Positions 22,925-33,430 are shown, numbered from the stretch's first letter. The stretch is DNA of 64,000 nt from Apoda limacodes (GCA_946406115.1 OX291555.1:14774001-14838000), one strand, 5' to 3'. Translations and numbers: made by a program. The notes: generated from the sequence alone by a model not told the origin.

Positions 22925-23445
22925 CATGAAGCTGGTGTCGTTTTTTTCAAGGACGATTAGACTTGCCGGTGACAGAATGAAATTTTTGTTCTTTGTTATT
23001 ACAACAGCTTTTCGTAATATACTCGAGTAATAGAGTCGATCGGTGAAGAGGACTCTTGGCTGATGTAATTTAATCCAAATCGGCCCTATCTGCCTCCAGC
23101 AAATGTTCGGCTATGGTTTATTTGATGGGTTTTTTTTACAGCCGTACTATGTTCTTTAATACCTTTAAAAAATCCGCTTTTGTTCCGTCAGATGTAGGAA
23201 TTACCGCATCTGTAGTTAACTTTGTAGACTCCAGGTCCTTGTAGAGGTAAACATTCTTTGGTGATCACAGGTGATTAGACCTCAGGAAGCGGTCTGTATG
23301 CAGTATTAATGGAGTATTTCTTCAGTACTATTCCTACTTCGTCCCACTCCCTTTGCATTAAAGCAGGGACTCTGTTTACCCCTAGTTGACTCATTTCCTC
23401 TTCGGACGTTTCATATTTATCCTGTCAGGGCCAGCTATTTAGAAA
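22925..23445 (-). pseudogene. Penelope-like element relic with GIY-YIG endonuclease end
   Basis: On the minus strand, starting near 23330, the frames read KYSINTAYRPLPEV, then SPVITKECLPLQGPGVYKV, then NYRCGNSYI, and further on KEHSTAVK, IAEHLLEADRADL and a Tyr-rich helix near 23000. This order (linker, GVYKI.C.CG..YIG, EH, AEH) is that of the C-terminal GIY-YIG nuclease of Penelope-like retroelements. The Gly after YI is replaced by a stop. At least two frameshifts and several stops follow, so it is dead. The reverse transcriptase part upstream (above 23445) is missing or unrecognisable. Family knowledge: the nuclease nicks the target for reverse transcription. Confidence 0.65.
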
Positions 23446-23984
23446 CATACATAACATACAATCTAGCTTTAGGTAACTCACAATAAACGAAATACTAATA
23501 CTATTGGGCATGGCAGACTGTAATTAATATTTCAAAAATATGATACATATAATAAACAGGTAAATAGAACCAAAAAAAAGGTTATAAACACCGTCAAATA
23601 TAAATAAGGAAATTATTATCTTATCGCGAGTCAGGAAATCTTTAATAAGCATATTATTTTTGAAATATTTTCGTAACTTAAATGTAGCGTCTTCATTATT
23701 TTGGCATTTTATTACAGTGGGCACGCGTTCTGCAATGTATGAACAGAGTGAGTAATTTATTTTATTTACAAAAAGGCTACATGCCTGCCACATTTGCGAG
23801 TCTTAAAGTAATTTTTTTTTAATAGTGGAGCTAAATTACCTCACAACAGGATTTTCACAACTCAGGAAAACAGGGAAAACTTGAAATTGTCATGCATTTC
23901 CCATCCAGGATTTTTTCTTGAAAGGCCTGGAGTTTGACCTTTCAAAATAAGTGGGAAATTCGTTTTAGTGTAATCCTATCCTAG
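23446..23984. other. No feature seen
   Basis: AT-rich. A minus-strand 89-codon ORF at 23524-23793 has a hydrophobic, low-complexity translation and no supporting evidence. Confidence 0.4.
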
Positions 23985-24180
23985 TAATATTATAAATGTG
24001 AAAATATGTCTGGATGGATGTTTGTTTGCTACTCGATCACGCTTCAACCACTAGACGGATCAGGATGAAACTTGGCACACATATAGTTTAGGTCCTGGAA
24101 TATGGTTACTTTAGCTTTATTTTATATGAGCACTTCACAAACTTCTTTACAATTAGTTAGGCTCCAAAAATACCGGAAAT
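23985..24180 (+). repeat. AGCTAG-tail repeat family, 5' part
   Basis: It begins with AATATTATAAATGTGAAAAT, then has ACTAGACGGATCAGGATGAA and ACTTGGCACACATATAG, the usual start of the family. The tail is absent. Between 24181 and 24540 a possible LINE scrap (CCAAGGTGTGAGTATAAAG at 24391) is the only other item. Confidence 0.5.
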
Positions 24181-24540
24181 TCCCAGTACTGGGAGAAATA
24201 GCCAGTCTTGGTGCTGAGTATACCAACACCCAGTACACCGGTTTTTTTAAAAAATAAAATAACTGTACATAAAAAGTTTTACTGTTCAAGAATAAAATCA
24301 CTATTTCACTATGGATAACTTAGATAGGAAGTTATCCCACCATCTGAACGCTCGCGGGTGGTAGCTTATTTGAAAACGCTTTCTTCTATCCAAGGTGTGA
24401 GTATAAAGACTCTGCCGATGGCAAAACAAAATGTTAGATTTACTAAGATAAACATAATACAAAAGAATAGACAGTCTTTTACGGTAGTTAAATGATAACT
24501 GTCTTTATCACTACCTTAAGACATATGTTTTAATGAGAAG

Positions 24541-24670
24541 TACCTGGAGAACTGAGTTTCGCTCGTTTTTTTTTTAACACCGCCATCTATTGTCAAGTAG
24601 CTTTAGTGTTGCTTAACAACGCCATCTATTGTCAAGTAGCTTTATGTGGTTATGAGATTGATGTGTAAGG
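24541..24670 (+). repeat. Repeat C with a 39-bp direct repeat
   Basis: TACCTGGAGAACTGAGTTTC, a phrase frequent in lepidopteran repeats, is followed by two copies of GCCATCTATTGTCAAGTAGC at 24582 and 24621 (period 39). A related copy starts at 51675. Confidence 0.5.
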
Positions 24671-25282
24671 ACTTTATAAGTCACTAGGAGTTGTATGTGA
24701 CGCTCGTTACGCTCATAGCAGTTCGCCTATCTATGATATATTTGTTCACAGAAAAATGATTAATTCGTGATTAATATAGTCGGTTTCAGCTTAACGCCCA
24801 TAAAAGGCGCTCTTAAGCATATATTGCATACTTAAATTCATGTGATACATATAAACTGTAGGTGATACTTTTGATGTAAGGAACCTTCTTCTCGCGAAAC
24901 AAAATTCGCTCTTAACCGGATTAAAGTGTGAAATGGTGTATGACCTTATTTTCTAAGCTTCACTGACTCTACAGACGGACACACAATATTATGTAATAAC
25001 ATGACCGTGAATTACAACAATGTCTTACGGCAAAAAGTGAACGGCAAAAAATATAGGTCAAGTTTGAAGATCGGCAGACCGGAAAAATACAACGCGTTAG
25101 ATGTAAACTTTAATATAAAATAATTTTAAGCACGGCCGTCTAAAATTGTATAATAGCCGTAAGTGGAACTACATCTACACTGTTTTAAAGCTATTAAAAA
25201 AATGCCAGTAGGACTATATCTACAGTACACTATTGTTAAATTGTATAACAGCTGCGAGTGAGACTAAATACTACACTATTTC
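24671..25282. other. No feature seen
   Basis: AT-rich, no ORF or repeat structure that I can support. Confidence 0.4.
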
Positions 25283-25287
25283 AAATT

Positions 25288-25778
25288 CTGGAGGAGTCAA
25301 GGGACAACAAATGTTTTTTTAACTTGGGGAAGCCGGTACTTTCAAAAAACACGAATAAATAAGGAAAGCCGGTACTTTCAAAAAACACAAATAAATAGGG
25401 AACAAAATGTTATTTTTGTATACCTCATGAATTTTTAAATTACAAAATTGTATGGTGGTTCACATAAGACACCTTATTGTAAACTCAAATTTTATTACAA
25501 AACTAGCTGTTCCCTGCGGTCTAGCCCGCTACATCTGGTTCTGGCAAAATTCCGGTGGGAACTCTTGATGAAAATACGCTTATGAGACATGATTATGTCA
25601 ATCCTTGCGAATACAGAAAAATCGTGCACACGGAATGGTGATGAGTATTTTTTTTTTAATCCGCGAATACCAAAAATGCGAATAAGTTGTTCTCTATTTA
25701 TTTGTATGTTTTAAAACTATTGGCTTCCTAACATAAAAAAAACATTTGTTGTCCCTTGACACCTCCCCCCCCCTCTCC
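25288..25778. mobile_element. Inverted-repeat (foldback) element with an internal 36-bp tandem repeat
   Basis: The left arm at about 25288-25410 (GTCAAGGGACAACAAATG, GGGGAAGCC, CTATTTATTTGTG in complement) matches the minus strand of about 25689-25778. The left arm has two copies of AAGCCGGTACTTTCAAAAAA (25330 and 25366, period 36), while the right arm has only one block. The middle contains a minus-strand scrap of the AGCTAGT-tail family (25499-25640). No target duplication is evident. It may be a foldback transposon or two inverted copies of one repeat. Confidence 0.5.
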
Positions 25779-26734
25779 CTCTAATTTCGAAACCAACTTT
25801 GAATATTTGTAAACAAAGACTGAAAATAATAGACGAAAATAACATACAATGGCGCGAATTAATAGTTATTTGTTCAATAAGTGGCAGTTGTTTTTTTGTG
25901 AAGACTGCCAACTTTAAATTCCGAGCTAGCTAAGTAGTCTATTCTTATATGAACTACTGAGCATAGCGAGGGATTTAAAGGCACAGGATCTAAAATAATT
26001 TCCACTCGTGTGAAACATACAACTTTTCACCTCTACCAATGCGAAAAATAGTTCTTAGGCAAGGAACACACTGAAGGCCATATTCAGCAATAAGTTTATT
26101 CTAATTAACAAATACTACCTTCTATATATACTCTGCTCCTATCAAAAAATATACAATAGGCAGGTACTAATTATTCTTTTTAATATTAGCATTTTTTGAA
26201 AGTCGCCTATTATTGAACAATTCATATGCTTTAAGATATTTTTCACGTGACTTCTCTGGTAAAAAGCTTAGTTTAGCATTTTAATGCAGCACTTATTGTC
26301 TTAGCTATTCTCGTGTTAAAGAAATATCTTCGTAACTCGAGTCGCTCATGGTTTCAAAAAAAATACAATAAATATAAAGTAAAAAAACAATCTAAGGTAA
26401 AAATAACTAAATAATTTCACGCTATTTCTTTTTTTATATTATTATGGGCTTGCATGATCTTAGAAAACCATTTTCTAGAGTCAATGTCAATTATCCTGTC
26501 TCGTGGCGCGGGCGTTACCGCGCGTCCTCGTTTTCATGACCTAAGATAGGGCGGGAGATTTTGAGTGGATCCTCAGATATTGCGCGTCATGTCCTGCTTA
26601 TTTCTTCATAATTCACTATTTATGAGCCTTCATTGCACTATTCTTAACACGCTTTCGTGAAACATTGCTGAAAGTACATCGAACACTTAATGAATTAAGA
26701 AAAATTAAAAACAAAAAACACCACTCCTTATTAA
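25779..26734. other. Unassigned DNA
   Basis: A slightly GC-richer patch at 26500-26600 contains GGCGCGGGCGTTACCGCGCG, an imperfect palindrome. No coding evidence. This patch adjoins the minus-strand copy of repeat F and may belong to it. Confidence 0.35.
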
Positions 26735-26950
26735 GATTCCCGCCAAAACTCCTCGCGCCATTCCGCTTTCTTTTTTTGAGACGTGCGTTCGGATATATAC
26801 ACTGTCACACTGTCTTTTATCGAAAACTAAGATTTTTTGGAATAAACGCTATAAATTATTAGTAGGTATTATTAATCATAAAAATTAAGTACGTTAAAAA
26901 TGAAAAAATGCAAGTAGTTATGCTTTTCATTAAAATAAATTTGTTTCGAA
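26735..26950 (-). repeat. Unclassified repeat F, copy 2
   Basis: The reverse complement keeps the order seen at 19471-19665: AATGAAAAGCATAACTAC, TTTATGATTAATAATACC, TTTTCGATAAAAG, then GCGGAATGGCGCG. The A run of copy 1 is replaced here by TCTCAAAAAAAGAAAG. The ORF of copy 1 is not maintained. Confidence 0.5.
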
Positions 26951-27269
26951 ACCATATATCGCGTTGTATTTTTTTTCAGTATGTATCGCAGAATCCCGAA
27001 AGGTAATATTCGGACGTTGCATTACTTTGTCTCACACACGTAGTAAAAACTGATTTTGTCTTCTGTTTTTGAACAGCAAAACGGGTGGTTTTTGGTGCTG
27101 GAGAGGTGTAAGTTTTATTTTTATTCTTGAATAACAGGGGCTAAAATTAGAAAGCGCCGTTTTAACGCACTGGCCACTCTGAATAAAATTAAACCTGATT
27201 ATTATGATTTTTTTTGCGCACTTTTTATTTGTTTCCACAATTTGTTTATTAAAAATCAAGTGACATTGA

Positions 27270-27405
27270 CAACGTCACAATGCATTGTGTATGTTAAACA
27301 TTCCAACGCGTGTAAATGTGGACTCATCCGTCCACAAAATATGGCGTCGCTCCTCTCGAAACCACCGACAAAACTCTACGCGTGTCACACAATCTTGTGA
27401 GGTGA
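27270..27405 (-). pseudogene. Mariner/IS630-type transposase scrap
   Basis: The minus strand encodes FCRWFREERRHILWTDESTF followed by TRVGMFNIHNAL. The block CRW....(I/L)..TDE(A/S)TFTR.G..N.HN is the first catalytic Asp region of a widespread insect family of IS630/Tc1-mariner-like DDE transposases (those annotated with a DUF4817 helix-turn-helix). The Asp of TDES would be the first catalytic residue. Sequence on both sides is non-coding or frameshifted, and the later catalytic residues are not found, so this is a small fragment. Confidence 0.55.
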
Positions 27406-27536
27406 GTTCCTGTACCCTAGTAAAATGGTACGGGTGGAGCCTTCACTGTTGAGCAGCTCCCATAGGTAGATGTGACACACGTTGAATAAAACGTTGAAAA
27501 AACCGGGGCAGCTGCGAACTACAGGATCGTCTAAAG

Positions 27537-27660
27537 GTGCGTACAGATTATTTGCATCACAACATGCAATGCAACATTTCCCGTACATTTTAATGTGTTC
27601 GCGAACGCACACATATATTCTTGTTGCATTGCATCTTGTGTTTCAAATTATCTGTGCACA
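27537..27660. mobile_element. MITE with about 38-bp imperfect terminal inverted repeats
   Basis: The left end GTGCGTACAGATTATTTGC...CATGCAATGCAAC (27537-27575) matches the complement of the right end (GTTGCATTGCATCTTGTG through CTGTGCAC, 27622-27659). Total length is about 124 bp. It sits inside sequence on the same side as the IS630-type scrap and probably inserted into it. Target duplication not clear. Confidence 0.65.
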
Positions 27661-28189
27661 GCTTAACAGTCACCTTATAACGGAACGACCGTTTCCGGTG
27701 GTCCGTCTCCGCTAAAGGACCGGATGATGTAGGAAACAGTGGAAGTTTCCAGGCATCCATTCTTAGGTCCATTACCGATGTCGTGTTTGTTTGAATATCG
27801 AGATCAAAAGAGTCTGGATATCGTGTGACATTAGCTTCGACATTCATTCTTAACGTTCTTGCTTTACTTTCTGCAGTCGCAGAAAAAATCTACTTGATTT
27901 TTAGTTTCATTTTAAATTTTTACTTAGTAGATAACTAAGCTATATAATATTTCTAATATTACTGCTACTTCTTCTTACCAGTAAAAAAACCGGAGTGTTG
28001 ATAGGTAATTGCGCTCTGGTTACTGTGTTGTGATAGTGTGTAAAAGGGGTACGTACTAATTCCATTCTTATTTACATCTAGCACGACGGTTTTTCCGTGG
28101 GGTTTTTCATCATCCACTTTCGGATACAAATCCTACTTTTCGCGTCTACGGCGAAGGCCGGCGCGTTGCATCTGCTTAGCTGTGTTTAC
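27661..28189. other. Unassigned DNA
   Basis: The minus-strand ORF 27590-27847 overlaps the MITE, and I see no known motif in it. It could be an eroded transposon piece. No other feature. Confidence 0.35.
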
Positions 28190-28510
28190 ACTAAGGGAGG
28201 CCAGGGGTCCTTAAGACTCCAAATCCTCGGTCTGCCCGGAGTCTCCAGTACTCCAAATCCTCGGCCTGTGTGGTAGTGGTGCTGTCTTGAACACCGCTTC
28301 ACACCGAGGCTACGGGGCGAACTGCTCCACACCAAGGCGACGGGGCGAACTGCGCTCACGTGCAATCTTGCACTGTGCCAGCCACGTGCGGCCTTACCTT
28401 GTGCCTGCCACGGGCGGCGTATTTCACTACTTACCACACGTTGATAGGCCACTTAAATTCAGTCCCGTCCGCGCCTACTTGCTGCGGCGGCGGTGACCTG
28501 AGGGGTGTCT
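28190..28510. repeat. GC-rich island with short internal direct repeats
   Basis: GC content jumps above the neighbours. Two short duplications lie inside: ACTCCAAATCCTCGG at 28218 and 28252, and ACGGGGCGAACTGC at 28312 and 28340. Both strands stay open for 69-88 codons because stop codons are scarce, not because a protein is recognisable. It may be a UTR of an unidentified retrotransposon. From 28511 to 28964 nothing else is seen. Confidence 0.4.
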
Positions 28511-28964
28511 TCAACCAGTAAGAGTTCGGTTCAGGCTCTAGGCCGAAGAAACCGTAATTGTATTAGATCCCTAATAAAGACTTGAAAACTGCACACTTTA
28601 AAACTCTGTGTAGGCAGGCTTGCGTTTTCTGTCCTTCTACTTATTTGGTAGTCCTATATGATTGTAAAATAGGTAGCTGCTGTGTAGATACTTTAAGGGA
28701 TAAGAATCACCTTAAGTGATTAGGATTTATTGTTCATTAAAGTCTGTTATGATAAAAGTGGAAGAGTATACAATTATAACCTGCCTTACCCTTGAAAAGT
28801 GTTTCTTTACCAACCTCTGAACTCTCTTCCTAAACTTCTATCTTATGAGCACCTACCCGGTGCATTCCGTAAAAGGGCACTACTACTATTACCTGTCCTG
28901 TTATAAATTGTTGGCCAAACATTTCACGAGTACAAAAGAATGTCATATGTATTTGATGATGCAA

Positions 28965-29262
28965 GGCCGTGTTGACACGCGATCATTTTATTTTTTATTT
29001 CCAAGCTTTTGCCCGCGGTTTCGCCCGGTGTTTCCGATTTCAACGGCATCTTCTCAATTATAGAAAAAATCCGACTCACGCTTGGCGTTTTCAAGTTACC
29101 TATGTCCTTCTCATGGACTTAAACTATCTCCATGCCAAAAATTTTCCCGCGGTTCTACTCGCCCTGAATTCGATTATCGGGGTGTAGGATTTACACGGCT
29201 ACTCCTCAATTATAGAAAAAAAAACGACTCACACTTGACGTTTTCAAGTAACCTATGTAAGA
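28965..29262 (-). repeat. AGCTAG-tail repeat family, two tandem minus-strand pieces
   Basis: CGCGGTTTCGCCCGG (about 29010) and CCCGCGGTTCTACTCGCCC (about 29147) are each followed by CAATTATAGAAAAAA and CACGCTTGGCGTTTTCAAG or a close variant. So the 3' part of the family occurs twice in direct order with a period of about 138-154. The plus-strand ORFs here are repeat sequence. Confidence 0.5.
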
Positions 29263-29439
29263 AAAATAGACAGACAGCATTTATGGTATTAGTATGGACT
29301 ACTTGTCCCAAAAAGAGCAGGTAAGAGCACTGCTATATGGACGACGTAAAGACGTGACGAAGCTTCCTAAATCCTGCCCAACCTTAATAGACCCTCCTTA
29401 TCGGCTTCTTTTTCGAAATGATTTTTACCCAACTGCACT

Positions 29440-29900
29440 ATAATATCATCGTTAGAAAATTGTAGATGTGAGATTTACTTCCTGTTGACATTTACTTATG
29501 CTTTGTCCTTTCCAGTTATCAAGACTTAAAGACATTAATGCGATTGCAAACAGTTTCGAGGACATGATAAACGGGTTCACTCCTTTTTGTAGCCGGATAG
29601 GTCATGTTTGACTGTTTTGCAGAACTGATTTCGTTGTCTAATCACACAAACATCTCAAACACCTCGACGCATTGCCAGTCCACATTCTCATAGTCCACAG
29701 AGGCTCGACACATGGGTTGATGTCCGAGAACGTCTTTTGTATAGTCTGCCTCACTGTTTGAATGTGCTATAGTGCCGTAGCCCCCCTATGCAGGTGGTTG
29801 TAAATCGTTCAATAAAGGCAAGAAGATTTAGAATCCATTCGTGATAATGACCTCCGAAATAGCTTGTAAACGTGGCAAGATCTGGCAATAATTTTTAGCT
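29440..29900 (-). pseudogene. Possible coding remnant, unrecognised
   Basis: The minus strand between about 29760 and 29650 reads SEADYTKDVLGHQPMCRASV followed by DYENVDWQCVEVFEMFV and a stop. The composition is protein-like (two Cys, two Trp/Phe clusters) and unlike the surrounding AT-rich frames. I do not recognise a family and found no reliable splice signals. It may be an eroded transposon ORF or a lost exon. Confidence 0.2.
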
Positions 29901-29969
29901 GGGTGTTATCTCCCGTATTGAAAAATAGGTTCAAAATGTCATGTATCAAAATCAAGAGCAGAAGTATTA

Positions 29970-30395
29970 TTTTTTTTTCTGACCGGCTATGCAGTTGGCT
30001 GATGCAGCCATTACTGCTCCACCGAGCTTTTGGGGCGATACTCTGAAGCCTCGGCTTGGGTTTTCGCTCTCTGGGTCGTCCCTTCGACCAGTGTGAGCCT
30101 CAAACCCGAAGGTAAGTCAGCGACAGGAGGGGAATTCCCCGTTACGCGGTTGCGATTGCGAGAGAGTCGGGACGAAAAGCGCCCCAGCACTCTTTGATAC
30201 CTCGTGTATCCGTTCGTTCGCCGACCAACTTGGGGACGTCGGCGTCGTGTTAGGAGGGATGCGCTATCCGGATAGCGAAATCGTCGTCTGGGGCCTTTAA
30301 TACGTGCCGAGGCCGCCTAACAATAATTTTTCGACCGTGCCGAGGTCGGTCGGGGGGATGAAACGCAATAGTCTTAGTGCGTACAGCCTCTTCTG
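29970..30395 (-). mobile_element. 5'-truncated copy of the Jockey-type LINE, inverted
   Basis: Read on the minus strand, it begins near 30395, just before the end of ORF2, and includes TTAGGCGGCCTCGGCAC, GATACACGAGGTATCAAAGAG and CAGCCAACTGCAT. It ends in a nine-base A tail (T run at 29970-29978). It matches 17660-18164 of the full-length copy in order, with many substitutions and a 3' UTR deletion. The truncation is typical of incomplete reverse transcription. Target duplication not found. Confidence 0.8.
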
Positions 30396-31344
30396 TCTTT
30401 ATTGTTTTCTCCTCTTCCTTTTCTCTTCAAATTATTGATTTTGTAAATATTTTATTTTTTATTTTTGTTTTTTTTTAGGTAGGCAATTTAGATATTTATA
30501 GTATAGTATAGTAATTACGCAGTAAATGCACTAGTGTCCGTGAAGTTACGCAGTAAGGGCCCCCACTGAAAATCAGTATTGTACCTACTCGGGTACATAT
30601 CATGCTGAGGTGGAGTCCCTTTTAGCTCACGCACTCTTATATTTGTATATTTTTTTTTGTTAATTATTTTGTATGTGTGTGTTTGCTAAATAAAAAATTT
30701 GTTTGTTTGCTTTAAATAGCTAGGGAGTTTGACCATTTTTTGCCGTATGAAAATAACATTTTATACCTAGTCTGCCCCCCTCCCTAGCCGAAAAGCTGGC
30801 TACGCCCTTGGCTCATGGCTCCTATAAGTTGTAGGCATTGCTATCTTGCGCAAGGGGCACTCTTTATTTTTTAACAGTCTTAATACAAAATTAAGTAACA
30901 ACATAATGACACTGCCTCATTGACATTAACATTTTGACAACTCCACGAGGCACTTGTTTCCTCGAATTGACTGTTTGCTTCTATGACATAGATATTATCC
31001 GTAATCTTTTGACAGCATGGCGCGTGAGCGTGGTAGCTTTTGATATTCTACAAAACATATATAAAAATCAGCCATTTAAATTTAAGTTAGGTAACTCTTA
31101 TTTTTAGTTACCTTTCTTACCTGGTACCTGCCCAGGTGTCACAAGGGTAGCTCCACAGGCATGCAGGTATTCAAAGAATATGAAACGCTACTGAATAATT
31201 TTTTTTTTGAGTTTTCAATAAAAAATATTTTTTATGAAAAAATTATTACGTTTAAGACAAAAAATAACATTCGTTATCATAATATTCTTACTCTTGATAC
31301 TCTCTCCCATTACAATTTAAGCACTATATTTCCTTCCACATTAT
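30396..31344. other. AT-rich DNA, no gene
   Basis: T-rich runs at 30460-30480 and 30650. GTACCTACTCGGGTACAT at 30584 is a short imperfect palindrome. No coding evidence. The 63-codon ORF at 31161-31352 is AT-driven. Confidence 0.4.
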
Positions 31345-31956
31345 ACATATAAGACATCCCAGGTGTAGTGAAGGAGTCATTACCACTTGCCTTAAACCCT
31401 GCAAATATTATGAGTGGATTTAAAGCTTCCGGTGTTTGACCTTTAAATGTTAATATTTTCCAAGACACTGACTTTGCGCCCTCTTTTGTCACTGATCGTC
31501 CACGTCCTACTGGACAATCAGTAAATGCTCTAAATGTGAGTGAAAAATCGTTGAATTTCGAACATCCATAAGTATTAGATTCGATTCCAGAATTAGATAT
31601 CAGCAAATCTGAAATTATACGACTCATCGAAACTCCAAATAAACCAACTCCAAGTTGCTCTGGTCAAAACGCCATTTTCGATTATCCTCATCGAAGATTA
31701 GATCGTTACAAGCAGGCGCAAGAGGAAGTCCGCTGTTTTGACAGACACACCAGAAAAAGAAACTTTGAGAATGCAATATGAAGAAAAGATAAAGAAAAAG
31801 CAGATAAAAGATGATAAAGAAAAGGAAAATGAAAAGGAAAAGGTAGAAACAAAGGTATGCTCAGCAAAAAATAAAGATGAAATAGAATTATGTAAGAAAA
31901 GGATTTTAAGTTTCGATTCTTCAGATTCGGATTCGGAATTTGCAAGACCTATTTAA
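31345..31956 (+). pseudogene. Pogo-like transposase, C-terminal part, frameshifted
   Basis: The plus strand reads LPLALNPANIMSGFKASGV, a stop in place of the usual Tyr/Phe, then PLNVNIFQDTDFAPSFVTDR, a linker containing TPSCSGQNA, and after a +1 shift near 31700 SRRRKRKSAVLTDTPEKETL with a Lys/Glu-rich coiled tail (31738-31956) ending ILSFDSSDSDSEF. The block SGF+.TGI.P.N..IF....F.PS...D and the later VLTDTPEK plus charged tail are characteristic of insect pogo/Tigger-type (DDE_1) transposases. The DDE catalytic domain and DNA-binding domain upstream are gone. The minus-strand ORFs 31310-31627 and 31706-31945 are shadows. Confidence 0.75.
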
Positions 31957-32484
31957 AGAACACATTAAACTGGGGTTCGAGAAGAAAAAAATTGGCTCAA
32001 ACTTAGGAATATCAGGCACTAAAATACAAAAGGACTCTGCGCTATATTAGGCCGGAAATTTCGACCGAGCAGGCGCATTTACCTTTTTAAAAGCCAAACG
32101 TACCCTTTGAAATCCGGATGATACTTTTATAATAAAAAAAAACAGCTTTTGTGCCAGAGTCGGGCAGACCCTGCAAGGTTGGGGCAGTTCTGGTAGAAAA
32201 TATCATTTTTCTATAGTAAAAATGTACAGTACAGGCAAAACATCTCGAGGTAATAGGCTGTTTGGGTAGTCAAAGACGAGGTAGTTGCTCCAACCTTAAT
32301 GTTTGTAAAACTAAGCCACTGAAGCCTTATAAAAGCCGGACAGGCCGGAGTCGTAAATATAAATAATGACCGTAAAAAGCCAAAAATGTCCTGCAACCCT
32401 TCTCTCAGTCCCACAGTTAGAGCCTATTTTTTTAAATGTTTTTAGTATTATAAAAATACAAAGCATAACACATTTAATTTCAAA
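31957..32484. other. Unassigned DNA downstream of the pogo relic
   Basis: May include the rest of the same transposon, but no terminal inverted repeat was identified. The minus ORF 32211-32414 is unsupported. Confidence 0.35.
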
Positions 32485-32571
32485 TTTTAATTAATATAAA
32501 TAAGTGACATATGGATGGAGCGACACATTATGAAATTTTCCGTCGTTTTACCATTTCGCTACGGAACCCTA
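32485..32571 (+). repeat. 3' end of repeat A
   Basis: TTTCGCTACGGAACCCTAAA is the family's end. Upstream homology fades within about 80 bases. Confidence 0.45.
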
Positions 32572-32865
32572 AAATAAACTTATTCATAATTCATGCACAA
32601 TTAATGATAAATAAAAATTGATATCGCGGAAGTTACACAGCCATTGATTATGTAGCGGTACTGTATGTAGTTCTTATTTTGTGACGGAACGCAGTTATTG
32701 TTAAAAGCAATATACACCCTAAAATAAACTTATTCATAATTCATGCACAATTAATGATAAATAAAAATTGATATCGCGGAAGTTACACAGCCATTGATTA
32801 TGTAGCGGTACTGTATGTAGTTCTTATTTTGTGACGGAACGCAGTTATTGTTAAAAGCAATATAC
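32566..32865. repeat. Perfect 150-bp tandem duplication
   Basis: Bases 32566-32715 and 32716-32865 are identical by eye over all 150 positions, both beginning ACCCTAAAATAAACTT and ending AAAAGCAATATAC. The left boundary lies exactly in the ACGGAACCCTAAA end of repeat A. Identity of both copies means a very young duplication, or an assembly artefact. From 32866 to 33184 nothing else is seen. Confidence 0.9.
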
Positions 32866-33184
32866 ATTGCGCGTAACAAATGACTTTTTAAATGATTTCA
32901 AGACTGAACTTCTTTTGAAAAGCGCAATATACATTATCAATTGAAATGTGATAGTAACATAGGATAGTAATAGTTTACTTGTTTATTGCTTTGGATGTTT
33001 TTGATTGTTAGACATTAGATAAAGAAATGTGTGCCTACATAATATAGTTAGTTGATTTATGAAGCAATGTTTATTAAAAGCGAGCTCAATGCTTGGTTTT
33101 CCATATAAATAAAGTTAATGATAATATTATCTTTAAATTGTATGGAAAATAGATTACTTTTAAGGCACCAAATATTTATTTTTT

Positions 33185-33430
33185 AGGGTGCCGTAGCCAA
33201 ACGGCAAAAACGGCAAGCTTATTGTCTCGTTCTGTCCGTTCGTTTGTACGTCCGTACGTTTATCACACCCTCATATCCGCCGTCATTACATCGATTCTAA
33301 TGAAATTTCAGAAAAAGTAGTTTTTTTTAACCGCTCTACAGACATTATAAAAAGAGACTTTTTTTATCGGTAGATCTCTATACGTTACACTGAAAGATTT
33401 TTTTTGCGCACCCCATAGTGTGGAGTGTTC
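33185..33430 (-). repeat. Repeat A, minus strand, diverged
   Basis: TTTAGGGTGCCGTAGCCAAA begins the reverse complement, followed by GTCCGTTCGTTTGTACGTCC and a CATCGATTCTAATGAAATT block. The family's other end is not visible. Confidence 0.5.

Noticed and set aside
24580..24645. Possible CRISPR-like direct repeats
   Set aside because: Only two copies with a 39-base period in eukaryotic DNA. The same holds for 54463-54626 and 25330-25396.
31310..31945. Minus-strand ORFs of 105 and 79 codons
   Set aside because: Antisense to the pogo-like transposase tail, which is well recognised on the plus strand.
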